A stretch of 64,000 bases of DNA from Streptomyces sp. Act143 (GTDB taxonomy: Bacteria > Actinomycetota > Actinomycetes > Streptomycetales > Streptomycetaceae). This document shows positions 25,652-34,423 of the stretch, piece by piece. How positions within the stretch are numbered: position 1 is the first letter of the stretch; each line of letters begins with the position of its first letter. Under the pieces are notes generated by a model that saw only the letters and a list, made by a program, of their open reading frames with translations, did no database searches and was not told the origin of the DNA. Position numbers and translations under genes: made by a program. The stretch lies in contig NZ_QFRX01000001.1 in assembly GCF_003143935.1 (NCBI RefSeq), positions 2,894,975-2,958,974 of the forward strand. The letters are read 5' to 3'.

Positions 25652-25670
25652 TTAGGGTCGCCTTACTTGT
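25652..25670. promoter_or_regulatory. weak iron-box-like site between hemH and the MFS gene
   Basis: TTAGGGTCGCCTTACTTGT matches the degenerate IdeR/DmdR1 box (TWAGGTWAGSCTWACCTWA) at about 14 of 19 positions by eye. It lies between the ferrochelatase and the divergent MFS exporter, where iron control would make sense. An adjacent 13-bp palindrome AGCTGTATCAGCT lies at 25672-25684. Confidence 0.35.
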
Positions 25671-25756
25671 AAGCTGTATCAGCTGCGTTGACGCCTTACT
25701 GGGGTGCTCGACACAGACGCGCCGAGCCGCTTCTCTTCCCGTGACCGGAGACCCCC

Positions 25757-27001
25757 GTGCCGAGCCCCTACCGCGCCCTGTTCGCCGCCCCCGGCACCAA
25801 GGGCTTCTCCGCCGCGGGGTTCCTCGGCCGGATGCCGCTGTCGATGATGGGCATCGGCGTGGTGACCATGGTGTCCCAGCTGACCGGCCGGTACGGACTC
25901 GCCGGGGCGCTGTCGGCCACCATGGCGCTCGCCGCCGCCGTGGCGGGGCCGCAGGTGTCGCGGCTGGTCGACCAGTACGGGCAGCGCCGGGTGCTGCGGC
26001 CGGCCACGCTGGTCGCGCTCGTCGCGGCGGCCGGGCTGCTGTGCGCCGCGCACTTCCGGTGGGCCGACTGGACCCTGTACGTCTTCAGCGCGGGGATCGG
26101 GTGCGTGCCGAGCATCGGCGCGATGATCCGCGCGCGGTGGGCCGCGCTGTACCGGGACACCCCGCAGCTGCACACGGCCTACTCGTTCGAGTCGGTCGTC
26201 GACGAGGTGTGCTTCATCTTCGGGCCGATCATCTCCATCGGGCTGTCGACCGCCTGGTTCCCGGAGGCGGGACCGCTGCTCGCCGCCTGTTTCCTGGCGG
26301 TCGGGGTCTTCTGGCTGACCTCGCAGCGGGCCACCGAGCCGGCGCCGCATCCGCGTGAGCGCCACGGCGACGGCGGCGGCAGCGCCCTGCGCTCCCCCGG
26401 CCTCCAGGTCCTGGTGGCGACTTTCGTGGCGACCGGGGCGATCTTCGGGGCCGTCGACGTCGTCACCGTGGCGTTCGCCGACGAGCGGGGCCACAAGGGG
26501 GCCGCGAGCGTCGTGCTCGCCCTCTACGCGGCGGGGTCCTGCGTGGCGGGGCTCGTGTTCGGGCTGCTGCGCTTCAAGGGAGCCCCGGAACCTCGCTGGC
26601 TGCTGGGCATATGCGCGATGGCCGTGAGTATGATCCCCCTCCTACTGGTCGGAAACTTGCCGTTTCTGGCCGTGGCGCTGTTCGTGGCGGGCCTGTCCAT
26701 CGCTCCGACGATGATCACGACGATGTCCCTGATCGAGCAGCACGTACCACGCGCGCAACTGACCGAGGGCATGACCTGGATCAGCACCGGGCTCGCGGTC
26801 GGGGTCGCGCTCGGCTCCTCCGTGGCCGGCTGGGTCATCGACGCGGCCGGGGCGCAGGCCGGGTACGGGGTTCCGGCGGTGTCCGGGGCCGTCGCGGTCG
26901 CGGTCGGTTTCCTGGGGTATCGCCGGCTCAAGCGGCCGGTTCCGCGTCGGGGAGGCACCGTTGAGCACCACAGTGAGCGGGAAGAACGGCACGTGGCGTA
27001 A
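25757..27001 (+). CDS. MFS transporter
   Basis: A major facilitator protein of 414 residues with about twelve transmembrane helices. Between helices 2 and 3 the loop RLVDQYGQRRVLRPATL resembles the MFS signature. A central charged loop (about 195-212, EPAPHPRERHGDGGG) separates the two halves. It is of the drug/metabolite exporter type; the substrate is unknown. Divergence from hemH suggests a possible porphyrin- or metal-related role, but this is only context. The GTG start at 25757 follows a GGAGACC ribosome site. Its 3' end overlaps the next gene by 41 bases. Confidence 0.85.
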   Translation: MPSPYRALFAAPGTKGFSAAGFLGRMPLSMMGIGVVTMVSQLTGRYGLAGALSATMALAAAVAGPQVSRLVDQYGQRRVLRPATLVALVAAAGLLCAAHFRWADWTLYVFSAGIGCVPSIGAMIRARWAALYRDTPQLHTAYSFESVVDEVCFIFGPIISIGLSTAWFPEAGPLLAACFLAVGVFWLTSQRATEPAPHPRERHGDGGGSALRSPGLQVLVATFVATGAIFGAVDVVTVAFADERGHKGAASVVLALYAAGSCVAGLVFGLLRFKGAPEPRWLLGICAMAVSMIPLLLVGNLPFLAVALFVAGLSIAPTMITTMSLIEQHVPRAQLTEGMTWISTGLAVGVALGSSVAGWVIDAAGAQAGYGVPAVSGAVAVAVGFLGYRRLKRPVPRRGGTVEHHSEREERHVA

Positions 27002-28280
27002 CTGGGGCGGCAATGTCGCCGCCCGTCCCGCGCGGGAGGTCACTCCGGCCTCCGTGGAGGAGCTGGCGGACGCCGTCCGGAGGGCCGCCGAGGACGGGCT
27101 GAAGGCCAAGCCCGTCGGCACCGGGCACTCCTTCACGTCCATCGCGGCCACCGACGGTGTGTTGATCCGCCCTCAACTGTTGAGCGGCATCCGCGACATC
27201 GACCGGGACGCCATGACCGTCACGGTGGGGGCGGGCACCCAGCTCAAGAGGCTCAACATGGCCCTCGCGCGCGAGGGGCTCTCGCTCCGGAACATGGGCG
27301 ACATCATGGAGCAGACCGTGTCCGGGGCCACCAGCACCGGCACCCACGGCACCGGCCGGGAGTCGGGGTCGATAGCCGCCCAGATCAAGGGACTCGAGCT
27401 GGTCACCGCCGACGGGTCGGTGCTCACCTGCTCCGAGAAGGAGAACCCCGACGTCTTCGCGGCGGCCCGGATCGGCCTGGGCGCGCTCGGCGTCGTCACG
27501 GCCATCACGTTCGCGGTGGAGCCGATCTTCCTGCTCACCGCGCGCGAGGAGCCGATGCCGTTCGACAAGGTGCTCGCCGACTTCGACGAGCTGTGGGCCG
27601 AGAACGAGCACTTCGAGTTCTACTGGTTCCCGCACACCGGCAACACCAACACCAAGCGCAACAACCGCAGCGCGGGCCCGGAGAAGCCGGTGCCGCAGCT
27701 CCAGGGCTGGATCGAGGACGAGTTCCTCTCCAACGGCGTCTTCCAGGTCGCCCAGTGGGTCGGCCGCGCGGTGCCCGGCACGATCCCGGCGATCGCCCGG
27801 ATCTCCAGCAAGGCGCTGTCCGCGCGGACGTACACGGACATCCCCTACAAGGTCTTCACATCGCCGCGCCGGGTCCGCTTCGTGGAGATGGAGTACGCCG
27901 TTCCGCGCGAGGCCGCGGTCGAGGTGCTGCGCGAACTGCGGACCATGGTCGAGCGCTCCGGGCTGAAGGTCAGCTTCCCCGTCGAGGTGCGCACGGCGCC
28001 CGCCGACGACATCACGCTGTCCACGGCGTCGGGACGCGACAGCGCGTACATCGCCGTCCACATGGTCAAGGGGACGCCGTACCAGGCGTACTTCACCGCC
28101 GCCGAGCGCATCTTCACCGCGCACGAGGGACGGCCGCACTGGGGCAAGGTGCACACGCGCGACGCCGAGTACTTCTCCGGGGTCTATCCGCGCTTCGGCG
28201 AGTTCACTGCCCTTCGGGATCGGCTCGATCCTGATCGCCGGTTCCAGAACGACTACTTGCGGCGGGTGCTGGGGGCGTAG
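26961..28280 (+). CDS. FAD-linked D-arabinono-1,4-lactone oxidase family protein
   Basis: A protein of 439 residues of the vanillyl-alcohol oxidase superfamily. It has a FAD_binding_4 domain (about 15-190) containing VGTGHSFTSIAATDG, in which the His is where homologues such as alditol oxidase attach FAD covalently, and SGATSTGTHGTG. A C-terminal ALO domain ends with RPHWGKVH and FQNDYLRRVL. Relatives oxidise aldonolactones, alditols or cholesterol-like substrates (M. tuberculosis Rv1771 is a gulonolactone dehydrogenase). The exact substrate is unknown. A TTG start at 26961 is supported by GGGAGG just upstream and by overlap with the MFS gene, so the two are coupled. The 3' end overlaps the convergent gene by 77 bases. 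Confidence 0.88.
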   Translation: MSTTVSGKNGTWRNWGGNVAARPAREVTPASVEELADAVRRAAEDGLKAKPVGTGHSFTSIAATDGVLIRPQLLSGIRDIDRDAMTVTVGAGTQLKRLNMALAREGLSLRNMGDIMEQTVSGATSTGTHGTGRESGSIAAQIKGLELVTADGSVLTCSEKENPDVFAAARIGLGALGVVTAITFAVEPIFLLTAREEPMPFDKVLADFDELWAENEHFEFYWFPHTGNTNTKRNNRSAGPEKPVPQLQGWIEDEFLSNGVFQVAQWVGRAVPGTIPAIARISSKALSARTYTDIPYKVFTSPRRVRFVEMEYAVPREAAVEVLRELRTMVERSGLKVSFPVEVRTAPADDITLSTASGRDSAYIAVHMVKGTPYQAYFTAAERIFTAHEGRPHWGKVHTRDAEYFSGVYPRFGEFTALRDRLDPDRRFQNDYLRRVLGA

Positions 28281-28950
28281 TCGCCGCCCCGGACGCACTC
28301 GGGGCCGGCGTGGGCGTCGGCGTTCCGCTGCTCTTCGAGGGGCTGGGCGCAGGCGTCGCACCTGACGTCGTTCCACCGTCCGACGAGGCACTGCTCGACG
28401 GCGTCCCGGCCGTCCCGGCGTCGGGCGTGACGGATGGGGTCGGCGAGGTCGTCGAGGTCGTCGACGGAATGCCGTCGTCATCGGAGCCGGAGGACGACGA
28501 GCCGTCACCGGAGACGGCTTCGCTGACGGTCGTCCCCTTGCCCCCGCTGAAGCTGTTGCCGGACGCCAGTTCGTAGGTGGTGATCCCGGTCATGGTGACC
28601 CCGAAGACCAGGGCCGCACCGATCAGCGGTCGCTTCCAGTTCTTTTTCTTGACACGGGCGCGGTAGACCGTGCCCTCGGTGAACTCCCCCGGGCGGGACG
28701 GCCCGTGCCGCTCGACCCGGTGGGGGCCCGTCGCCTCGCGGAACTGCTCGCCGGTCCGCCGGAAGAGGTGCTGGAACACGGAGCCCCCGCACGTGGCGAC
28801 CACGCTGACGAGACCGGCGCCGAGGATCGTGCCGTACACCCCGAAATAGGAGGCGAGTTTGGCGGCCACCACGGCGGCCAGTGCGGCGCCGGCCACCTGG
28901 GGGACGTTCAGATCGAGCCGCTTCTCCCTGACATCGGGCCTTTCACCCAT
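28204..28950 (-). CDS. membrane protein with long Ser/Thr/Pro-rich tail
   Basis: A protein of 248 residues. The N-terminal part (about 10-55) has two hydrophobic stretches (VAGAALAAVVAAKLASYFGVYG and GAGLVSVVATCGGSVFQ). A basic, possibly cytoplasmic loop (about 60-105, RARVKKKNWKRP) precedes a third transmembrane helix (about 106-122). About 120 residues of almost pure Ser, Thr, Pro, Gly and Ala follow and should be extracytoplasmic and could be O-glycosylated. Streptomyces proteins of this layout are common and of unknown function. The last 77 bases overlap the 3' end of the lactone oxidase gene on the other strand. Start ATG 28950 is chosen by protein quality; the ribosome site is weak. Confidence 0.72.
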   Translation of the reverse strand: MGERPDVREKRLDLNVPQVAGAALAAVVAAKLASYFGVYGTILGAGLVSVVATCGGSVFQHLFRRTGEQFREATGPHRVERHGPSRPGEFTEGTVYRARVKKKNWKRPLIGAALVFGVTMTGITTYELASGNSFSGGKGTTVSEAVSGDGSSSSGSDDDGIPSTTSTTSPTPSVTPDAGTAGTPSSSASSDGGTTSGATPAPSPSKSSGTPTPTPAPSASGAATTPPAPAASSRSGTGDQDRADPEGQ

Positions 28951-29422
28951 CCCGGAACCTTGCCTGCCTTTCCCGTACTTGATCAACCAACTGCACGACA
29001 AAGGGACGTACGAACGAAAACGTTTAGTTCCGTTTCTGGGGATTCCGTGAAGTACGCCACGTTCAAGATCCGCAAATCCTTGCCAGGGACGGCGAAGTCC
29101 CACTCTCCACAGGAAGTTGAGCGGCGCGCCAATCCACGCACGTGGTCCGAATGGAGTACTGTTGCGAGCCCTGGGTCCGGTCTCCCGCCTGGGCGTCCGC
29201 GACCTTCAAGGACCGCCGGGAGGGGGCTAGTTGCACAGGGTGATGGAGTTGGTCACTTAGCGTTGCGAATAGGTAACCGTGCCATAACGGCGATCCAGGG
29301 CCCGCGCCCGACACGCCGGGCAACTCGGCAAGGTTGTGGCAGGCTGCACCCGGGCAGGCCACACTCGACTAGCGGAAGCAGCGACGCACGTGACGTCGGC
29401 AGGCACCACCCGGGAGGTCCCC
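28951..29422. other. divergent promoter region upstream of sepH
   Basis: About 470 bases without a gene between the minus-strand membrane protein and sepH. It includes a relatively A+T-rich patch at 29000-29040 with the palindrome AAACGTTT inside a longer imperfect inverted repeat (29012-29030). Otherwise nothing recognisable is seen. Confidence 0.5.
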
Positions 29423-30469
29423 ATGCCCGAACTGCGTGTCGTGGCCGTCTCGAATGACGGCACACGGCTGGTGCTGAAGGCTGCGGACAGCACGGAGTAC
29501 ACGCTTCCGATTGACGAGCGTCTGCGCGCCGCCGTACGCGGCGACCGTCCCCGCCTCGGCCAGATCGAGATCGAGGTGGAGAGTCATCTCCGCCCCCGCG
29601 ACATTCAGGCACGTATACGCGCCGGTGCGACGGCCGAAGAGGTCGCGCAGATGGCCGGAATCCCCGTCGACCGTGTCCGCCGCTTCGAGGGCCCCGTGCT
29701 CGCGGAGCGCGCCTTCATGGCCGAGCGGGCCCGCAAGACCCCCGTCCGCCGGCCCGGTGAGAACACCGGACCGCAGCTCGGCGAGGCCGTTCAGGAGCGA
29801 CTGCTGCTGCGGGGCGCCGACAAGGACACCGTCCAGTGGGACTCCTGGCGCCGCGACGACGGCACCTGGGAGGTCCTGCTGGTCTACCTGGTCGCGGGCG
29901 AACCGCACTCGGCGAGCTGGACGTACGACCCGCCCCGGCGGCTCGTCCAGGCCGTCGACGACGAGGCGCGTTCACTGATCGGCGAGTCCGACGACCTCGC
30001 GGCCTCCCCCGAGCCCAGCTTCCCCTTCGTACCGCGCATCGCCCGGCTGCCGCGCGACCGGCCGCTGGACCGTTCCCTCGACCGGGAGCGCCTGGGCCTG
30101 CCCGCCCCGGCGCCCGAGCCGGTCGAGGAGGAGAGCGCGAGCGAGCGCGACTCCCTGACCAGCCTCCTGGAGGCGGTGCCCAGCTTCCGGGGCGACCTGG
30201 TGGTCCCCGAGCGTCCCTCGGAGACCTCCGCCCCGGCGGAGGAGCCCGCCGACGAACCCGCGGCGGAGGAACCCCCGGCCCCTGCGGCCTCGGCCGGTTC
30301 CGCCTACGCGGACGTCTTGATGCCCCGCTCCGTGGGCGCGCATCGCGACCGTCTCGTCGGCGCCACCGACCGCCAGGCCGAGGCGGACGGCGTCCGCCCG
30401 GGCCGCCGGGCGGCGGTCCCGAGCTGGGACGAGATCGTGTTCGGTACGCGGCGCAAGAAGCAGGAATAG
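29423..30469 (+). CDS. sepH: cell division protein SepH
   Basis: A protein of 348 residues. The N-terminal DUF3071 domain (about 1-165) starts MPELRVVAVSNDGTRLVL and includes a helix-turn-helix (about 58-85, ARIRAGATAEEVAQMAGIP) followed by VDRVRRFEGPVLAERAFM. The C-terminal half is disordered and acidic, ending in a short conserved basic segment (WDEIVFGTRRKKQE). SepH is the actinobacterial protein that binds FtsZ and promotes its assembly at division septa in sporulating hyphae, and its N-terminal domain also binds DNA. The ATG has GGGAGG five bases upstream. It is probably monocistronic, followed by a strong terminator hairpin. Confidence 0.93.
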   Translation: MPELRVVAVSNDGTRLVLKAADSTEYTLPIDERLRAAVRGDRPRLGQIEIEVESHLRPRDIQARIRAGATAEEVAQMAGIPVDRVRRFEGPVLAERAFMAERARKTPVRRPGENTGPQLGEAVQERLLLRGADKDTVQWDSWRRDDGTWEVLLVYLVAGEPHSASWTYDPPRRLVQAVDDEARSLIGESDDLAASPEPSFPFVPRIARLPRDRPLDRSLDRERLGLPAPAPEPVEEESASERDSLTSLLEAVPSFRGDLVVPERPSETSAPAEEPADEPAAEEPPAPAASAGSAYADVLMPRSVGAHRDRLVGATDRQAEADGVRPGRRAAVPSWDEIVFGTRRKKQE

Positions 30470-30486
30470 TCGCCCCTACCGCGCCT

Positions 30487-30520
30487 CGGAGGGCCCGCGC
30501 CGGTTCGCGCGGGCCCTCCG
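30487..30520. terminator. terminator between sepH and the sulfurtransferase gene
   Basis: A perfect 14-bp stem (30487-30500 with 30507-30520) with a six-base loop. It is placed between the convergent sepH and rhodanese genes and can serve both. Confidence 0.85.
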
Positions 30521-30536
30521 TCGTGCCGTACCGCTC

Positions 30537-31388
30537 TTACTGCGGGTCCGCGCCGACGGCGACGGGCCGCGAGGGGTCCGACGACCACTCCGACCACGAG
30601 CCGACGTACAGCGCCGCCGGAATCCCCGCGACCGCCAGCGCCAGCACCTCGTGCGCCCCGGAGACGCCGGAACCGCAGTACACCCCGACGGGTGTGTCGT
30701 CCGAGACGCCGAGGGCCTTGAAACGGGCATGCAGTTCCTCGGCGGGCAGGAAGCGGCCGTCCGTGCCGACGTTCTCGTTCGTGGGCGCGGACACGGCCCC
30801 CGGGATGTGCCCGCCGACCCGGTCGATCGGCTCCACCTCACCTCGGTAGCGCTCCCCCGCGCGCGCGTCGAGGAGCACTCCGGAGCGGGCCAGGGCGGCG
30901 GCACCGTCGGCGTCGAGGAGCCCCGCCGCGTCCGGGGCGGGCTCGAAGTCGCCCTCCACGGGAGTCGGCTCGGACGTCTCCAGCGCCCCCTCCCAGGACG
31001 GCAACCCGCCGTCGAGGACCCGCACGTCCGGGTGACCCGTCCAGCGCAGCATCCACCACGCGCGGGCCGCCGCCCAGCCCTGTCCGCCGTCGTACACGAC
31101 CACCGGCGTCCCGGCCGACACGCCCGCCCGGCGCATCGCGGCGCCGAAGTCGGCGAGCTCGGGAAGCGGATGCCGTCCGCGCGCGCCGGGGGCCGCGGCG
31201 AGCTCCCGGTCCAGGTCAACGAAGACCGCGCCGGGGATGTGCCCGGCCGCGTACTCGGCGCGGCCGTCGAAAGGCGGCTCTCCGGCCGCCTTGGCCATGC
31301 TCAGTTGCCAGCGGATGTCGAGCACCACTGGCGGGTTCTGACCGGTCAGGTCGCTCGCGAGTTCGGATGCGGAGATGATGGCGTTCAT
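30537..31388 (-). CDS. two-domain rhodanese sulfurtransferase
   Basis: A sulfurtransferase of 283 residues with two rhodanese domains, an inactive N-terminal one (about 5-130) and an active C-terminal one (about 150-280). The catalytic loop is CGSGVSGAHE, with the Cys in the form typical of thiosulfate and 3-mercaptopyruvate sulfurtransferases. GHIPGAVFVDLDREL and GHIPGAVSAPTNEN are the family's signature stretches. It transfers sulfane sulphur to cyanide or a thiol acceptor. The ATG at 31388 has AAGGATGG upstream. The gene stands alone between terminators. Confidence 0.9.
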   Translation of the reverse strand: MNAIISASELASDLTGQNPPVVLDIRWQLSMAKAAGEPPFDGRAEYAAGHIPGAVFVDLDRELAAAPGARGRHPLPELADFGAAMRRAGVSAGTPVVVYDGGQGWAAARAWWMLRWTGHPDVRVLDGGLPSWEGALETSEPTPVEGDFEPAPDAAGLLDADGAAALARSGVLLDARAGERYRGEVEPIDRVGGHIPGAVSAPTNENVGTDGRFLPAEELHARFKALGVSDDTPVGVYCGSGVSGAHEVLALAVAGIPAALYVGSWSEWSSDPSRPVAVGADPQ

Positions 31389-31684
31389 GGCCACCATCCT
31401 TACGCACGGGGTGGCCGCTTCGTCCATGTCCGGCTACTCTGCTCCGCCGGGCAAGCCCGATCACGAGGCGTACGGGATCGGGCACATGCTGTACAGCCGA
31501 TCGACATCCGTCAGCAATCACACAGAAACGGATGGGAAACCGCACACCGGGCATTCTGCGGGAAGGGGCGGAGAGCAGCGGCGCGCCCGGAGCGCGCGGC
31601 ACCGCGGGTGGTGCGAGCATCGGCACGGGGTTCCGGAGCACGGTGGCGACACGGCCGCCGCAAGGGGTCGAGGAGAGAGTGACG

Positions 31685-32461
31685 ATGACCGAGGCACGGG
31701 GGTCGGCCGGCCCGAACGGCACGCCCTGCTGGGTGAGTTTGATGGTGCACGGGCTGACCACGACCCAGGAGTTCTACGGCGAGCTGTTCGGTTGGGAATT
31801 CCAACCCGGCCCGCATCAGCTGGGCCCGTACGTGCGCGCCCTGCTGGACGGCCGGGAAGTGGCCGGCATCGGCCAGCTCCCGCCCGACCGTCACCTGCCC
31901 GTCGCCTGGACGCCGTACCTCGCGTCGGACGACGTGGACCTGACGGCGGAGACGGTACGGCTGTGCGGCGGCACCCTGGGTGTGGGCCCGCTGGACGCGG
32001 GGGACGCCGGGCGCCTGGCGATCGGCTCCGACCCCTCCGGCGCGGTCTTCGGCGTGTGGCAGGCGGGAGCGCACCGCGGCGCCGCCATCGCCGGCGTCCC
32101 CGGCACGCCGTCCTGGCACGAGCTGCTGACCTTCGAGACGGCGAGTGTCGCCAAGTTCTACGAGACCGTCTTCGGCTACGACGAGGAGCCGGTCGTCTCG
32201 GCCGACCTCGACTACGTCACCCTCCACCTCGCCGGCCGCCCGGTCGCCGGCATCCACGGTGTGGGCAACTCCCTCCCGCGCGACCGGGGACCGCACTGGA
32301 TGACGTACTTCCAGGTGTCCGACACGGACGAGACCCTGGGCCTCCTCACCCGGCTGGGCGGCCACGTCCTGAAACCGGCTCACGACAGCCCGCACGGGCG
32401 CGTGGCGACGGTCTCCGATCCGGAAGGGGCGCGGTTCTCGCTGGTGGAGGGTCCGCGCTGA
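31685..32461 (+). CDS. VOC-family (glyoxalase-like) protein, two domains
   Basis: A protein of 258 residues with two tandem vicinal-oxygen-chelate domains (about 12-125 and 138-256). Each starts with a beta-strand and a helix of the GELFGWEF / ETVFGYDEE type. The metal ligands expected in active dioxygenases are only partly present. Streptomyces encodes many such proteins; some bind metals or xenobiotics (bleomycin-resistance type), but no specific function can be given. The ATG at 31685 is preferred over a GTG two codons earlier because the GGAG element is then nine bases away. Confidence 0.82.
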   Translation: MTEARGSAGPNGTPCWVSLMVHGLTTTQEFYGELFGWEFQPGPHQLGPYVRALLDGREVAGIGQLPPDRHLPVAWTPYLASDDVDLTAETVRLCGGTLGVGPLDAGDAGRLAIGSDPSGAVFGVWQAGAHRGAAIAGVPGTPSWHELLTFETASVAKFYETVFGYDEEPVVSADLDYVTLHLAGRPVAGIHGVGNSLPRDRGPHWMTYFQVSDTDETLGLLTRLGGHVLKPAHDSPHGRVATVSDPEGARFSLVEGPR

Positions 32462-32488
32462 CCCCTCGCCCGCCGCGGTGGCTGTGCC

Positions 32489-33136
32489 TCAGTGCGAGTT
32501 GACCGGCAGCACGTCCGGTGACAGCGCCGCCGCTCGGGCCGTCGCCGCGGTCATCCGGCGGCGGTGGTGGCGGCGGCACAGGACCTCGTAGCCGATGGCT
32601 TCGGACTGGTTGACGTCACCCACGACCACCTGGGCGCCTTCCACGACCATCGCGCCCCCTATCGTGCGGGCGTTGTGGGTGGCGCGGGCGCCGCACCAGC
32701 AGAGGGCTTCGACCTGGAGGACCTCGACCCGGTCGGCCAGTTCCACCAGGCGCTGGGAGCCGGGGAAAAGCTTGGAGCGGAAGTCGGTGGTGATGCCGAA
32801 GGCGTAGACGTCCAGGCCCAGGTCGTCGACGACGCGGGCCAGTTGGTCGATCTGTTCCGGCGCCAGGAACTGGGCCTCGTCGGCGATGACGTAGTCCGCG
32901 CGCCCGCCCTGGGAGAGGTGGTCGACGAGGTAGGCGTACAGGTCCTGGCCGTCCTCGACCTCGACCGCGTCCGTGACCAGGCCCAGGCGGGAGGAGAGCT
33001 TGCCCTCGCCCGCGCGGTCGTCCCGGGTGAAGATCATGCCCTGCAGGCCGCGGGCCGAGCGGTTGTGCTCGATCTGGAGAGCCAGCGTCGACTTCCCGCA
33101 GTCCATCGTTCCGGAGAAGAACACCAGCTCGGGCAT
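32489..33136 (-). CDS. tdk: thymidine kinase (type II)
   Basis: A thymidine kinase of 215 residues. It has the P-loop FFSGTMDCGKST at the N-terminus, the Walker B-like VIADEAQFL with catalytic Glu, the lasso region and a structural zinc site built from ALCWCG and the C-terminal CRRHH. It phosphorylates thymidine to dTMP in nucleotide salvage. ATG 33136 starts a few residues before the P-loop. The 90 bases upstream are almost entirely made of 10-bp periodic repeats (see separate entry), an unusual leader. It is the last gene of the string that starts with the DUF5998 gene. Confidence 0.93.
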   Translation of the reverse strand: MPELVFFSGTMDCGKSTLALQIEHNRSARGLQGMIFTRDDRAGEGKLSSRLGLVTDAVEVEDGQDLYAYLVDHLSQGGRADYVIADEAQFLAPEQIDQLARVVDDLGLDVYAFGITTDFRSKLFPGSQRLVELADRVEVLQVEALCWCGARATHNARTIGGAMVVEGAQVVVGDVNQSEAIGYEVLCRRHHRRRMTAATARAAALSPDVLPVNSH

Positions 33137-33140
33137 GGGG

Positions 33141-33229
33141 AGTTGCTTACCTTTCGGCAGTTCTCGGCAGTTCTCAGCAGGCATCGGCAGGGTCCGGCAG
33201 GCTTCGGCCGAGGAGGGGTCAGGAGGGCT
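33141..33229. repeat. 10-bp phased repeats in the tdk leader
   Basis: Between tdk and the gene upstream, CGGCAG (or one-base variants) recurs at exactly 10-bp spacing at 33155, 33165, 33175, 33185, 33195 and 33205. Then AGGAGG-like units recur about every 10 bases at 33211 and 33221. The repeats are in phase with the DNA helix and fill almost the whole intergenic gap. Confidence 0.85.
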
Positions 33230-34423
33230 TCAGGAGCGTACTTCGAGGAGCGGGACGAGCTGCTCGGCCGGGGTCATCGAACCGTGGTTGCCGACCATCG
33301 CCGACTCCTTGGGCTCCCGCTCGGACGCGATGATCAGGACGTCGTCCCGCGCGGCCGCGACCACGTCGCCGAGGCGCGGGTACACCCGCTCGTCGATGTG
33401 GGGACCGAACCAGCCCGCGGCGATCGCCTCGTCCCGGGAGGCCACCCAGAACTGCTCGCCGAGCACCTCTCGCCAACAGGTCAGGACGTCGTTCGCGGCG
33501 CCGGGGACGGCGTAGACGTGGCGCGCGCGGCCCTCGCCGCCCAGCAGGGCCACTCCGGCCCGCAGCTCCCAGTCCTCGTCGAAGTCGATGCGGTGCTGTT
33601 CGTCGAAGGGGATGTCGACCATGCCGTGGTCGGCGGTGATGTACAGCGCGCTGTTCGGCGGGAGCTGCTCCGCCAGTCGCTGGACCAGGCGGTCGACGTG
33701 CATGAGCTGGCCGCGCCAGGTGTCGGAGTCGACGCCGAAGCGGTGGCCCGCGCCGTCGAGTTCGGCGTAGTACGTGTAGACCAGCGCCCGGTCGGCGGCG
33801 GCCAGCTGCTCGGCGGCCAGATCCATGCGGTCCTCGCCGGACAGGCGGCCGAGGAACTTGCCGCCGCTCAGCGCCACCTTCGTCAGCGGGGTGTTCTCGA
33901 AGGTGGGCGAGGACACCTGGGCCGCGTGCACACCGGCGTCGTGCGCGAGCTGGAAGACCGTGGGGTACGGCTGCCACGCGCGCGGCTGCGTCCACGGCTG
34001 CCAGCGCAGCTGGTTCATCAGCTCGCCGGTGTCGGGGTTGCGCACGGTGTAGCCGGGCAGGCCGTGCGCACCCGGCGGGAGACCGGTGCCCACGGAAGCG
34101 AGGGAGGTCGCGGTGGTGGCCGGGTAGCCGGCGGTCAGGGGCCGTCCCGTGCCGCCGCGGGAGCTGCCGAGGAGCGCGGTCATGAAGGGCGCGTCCTCGG
34201 GGTGCGCCCGCAGCTGCTCCCAGCCGAGGCCGTCGATCAGGAACACGCAGTTCCGGTCGGCGGGGGCCAGCTCGGTGATCGTCGCGGTGGTGCCGGGCAC
34301 CCCCATGCCCGCGGCCAGCGTGGGCAGGAGGTCGGCGAGTGAGCCGCTGCCGTACTGGGGAAGGGGCGCGGAGTCTACGGCCAGTGGTTCCGGGTGGGGG
34401 TCCCAGGCGGTGGGCTGCGCCAT
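33230..34423 (-). CDS. alkaline-phosphatase-superfamily (nucleotide pyrophosphatase-like) protein
   Basis: A protein of 397 residues of the phosphodiesterase/AP superfamily. The two-metal site can be followed: FLIDGLGW (Asp), TAGYPATTATS (nucleophile Thr), AELDGAGHRFG (Asp and His), ADHGM (Asp-His) and, near the end, GNHGSM (His). Relatives are type I phosphodiesterases and nucleotide pyrophosphatases. There is no signal peptide, so it acts in the cytoplasm. Its ATG overlaps the DUF5998 stop by one base (TGATG), showing translational coupling. The substrate is unknown. Confidence 0.88.
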   Translation of the reverse strand: MAQPTAWDPHPEPLAVDSAPLPQYGSGSLADLLPTLAAGMGVPGTTATITELAPADRNCVFLIDGLGWEQLRAHPEDAPFMTALLGSSRGGTGRPLTAGYPATTATSLASVGTGLPPGAHGLPGYTVRNPDTGELMNQLRWQPWTQPRAWQPYPTVFQLAHDAGVHAAQVSSPTFENTPLTKVALSGGKFLGRLSGEDRMDLAAEQLAAADRALVYTYYAELDGAGHRFGVDSDTWRGQLMHVDRLVQRLAEQLPPNSALYITADHGMVDIPFDEQHRIDFDEDWELRAGVALLGGEGRARHVYAVPGAANDVLTCWREVLGEQFWVASRDEAIAAGWFGPHIDERVYPRLGDVVAAARDDVLIIASEREPKESAMVGNHGSMTPAEQLVPLLEVRS

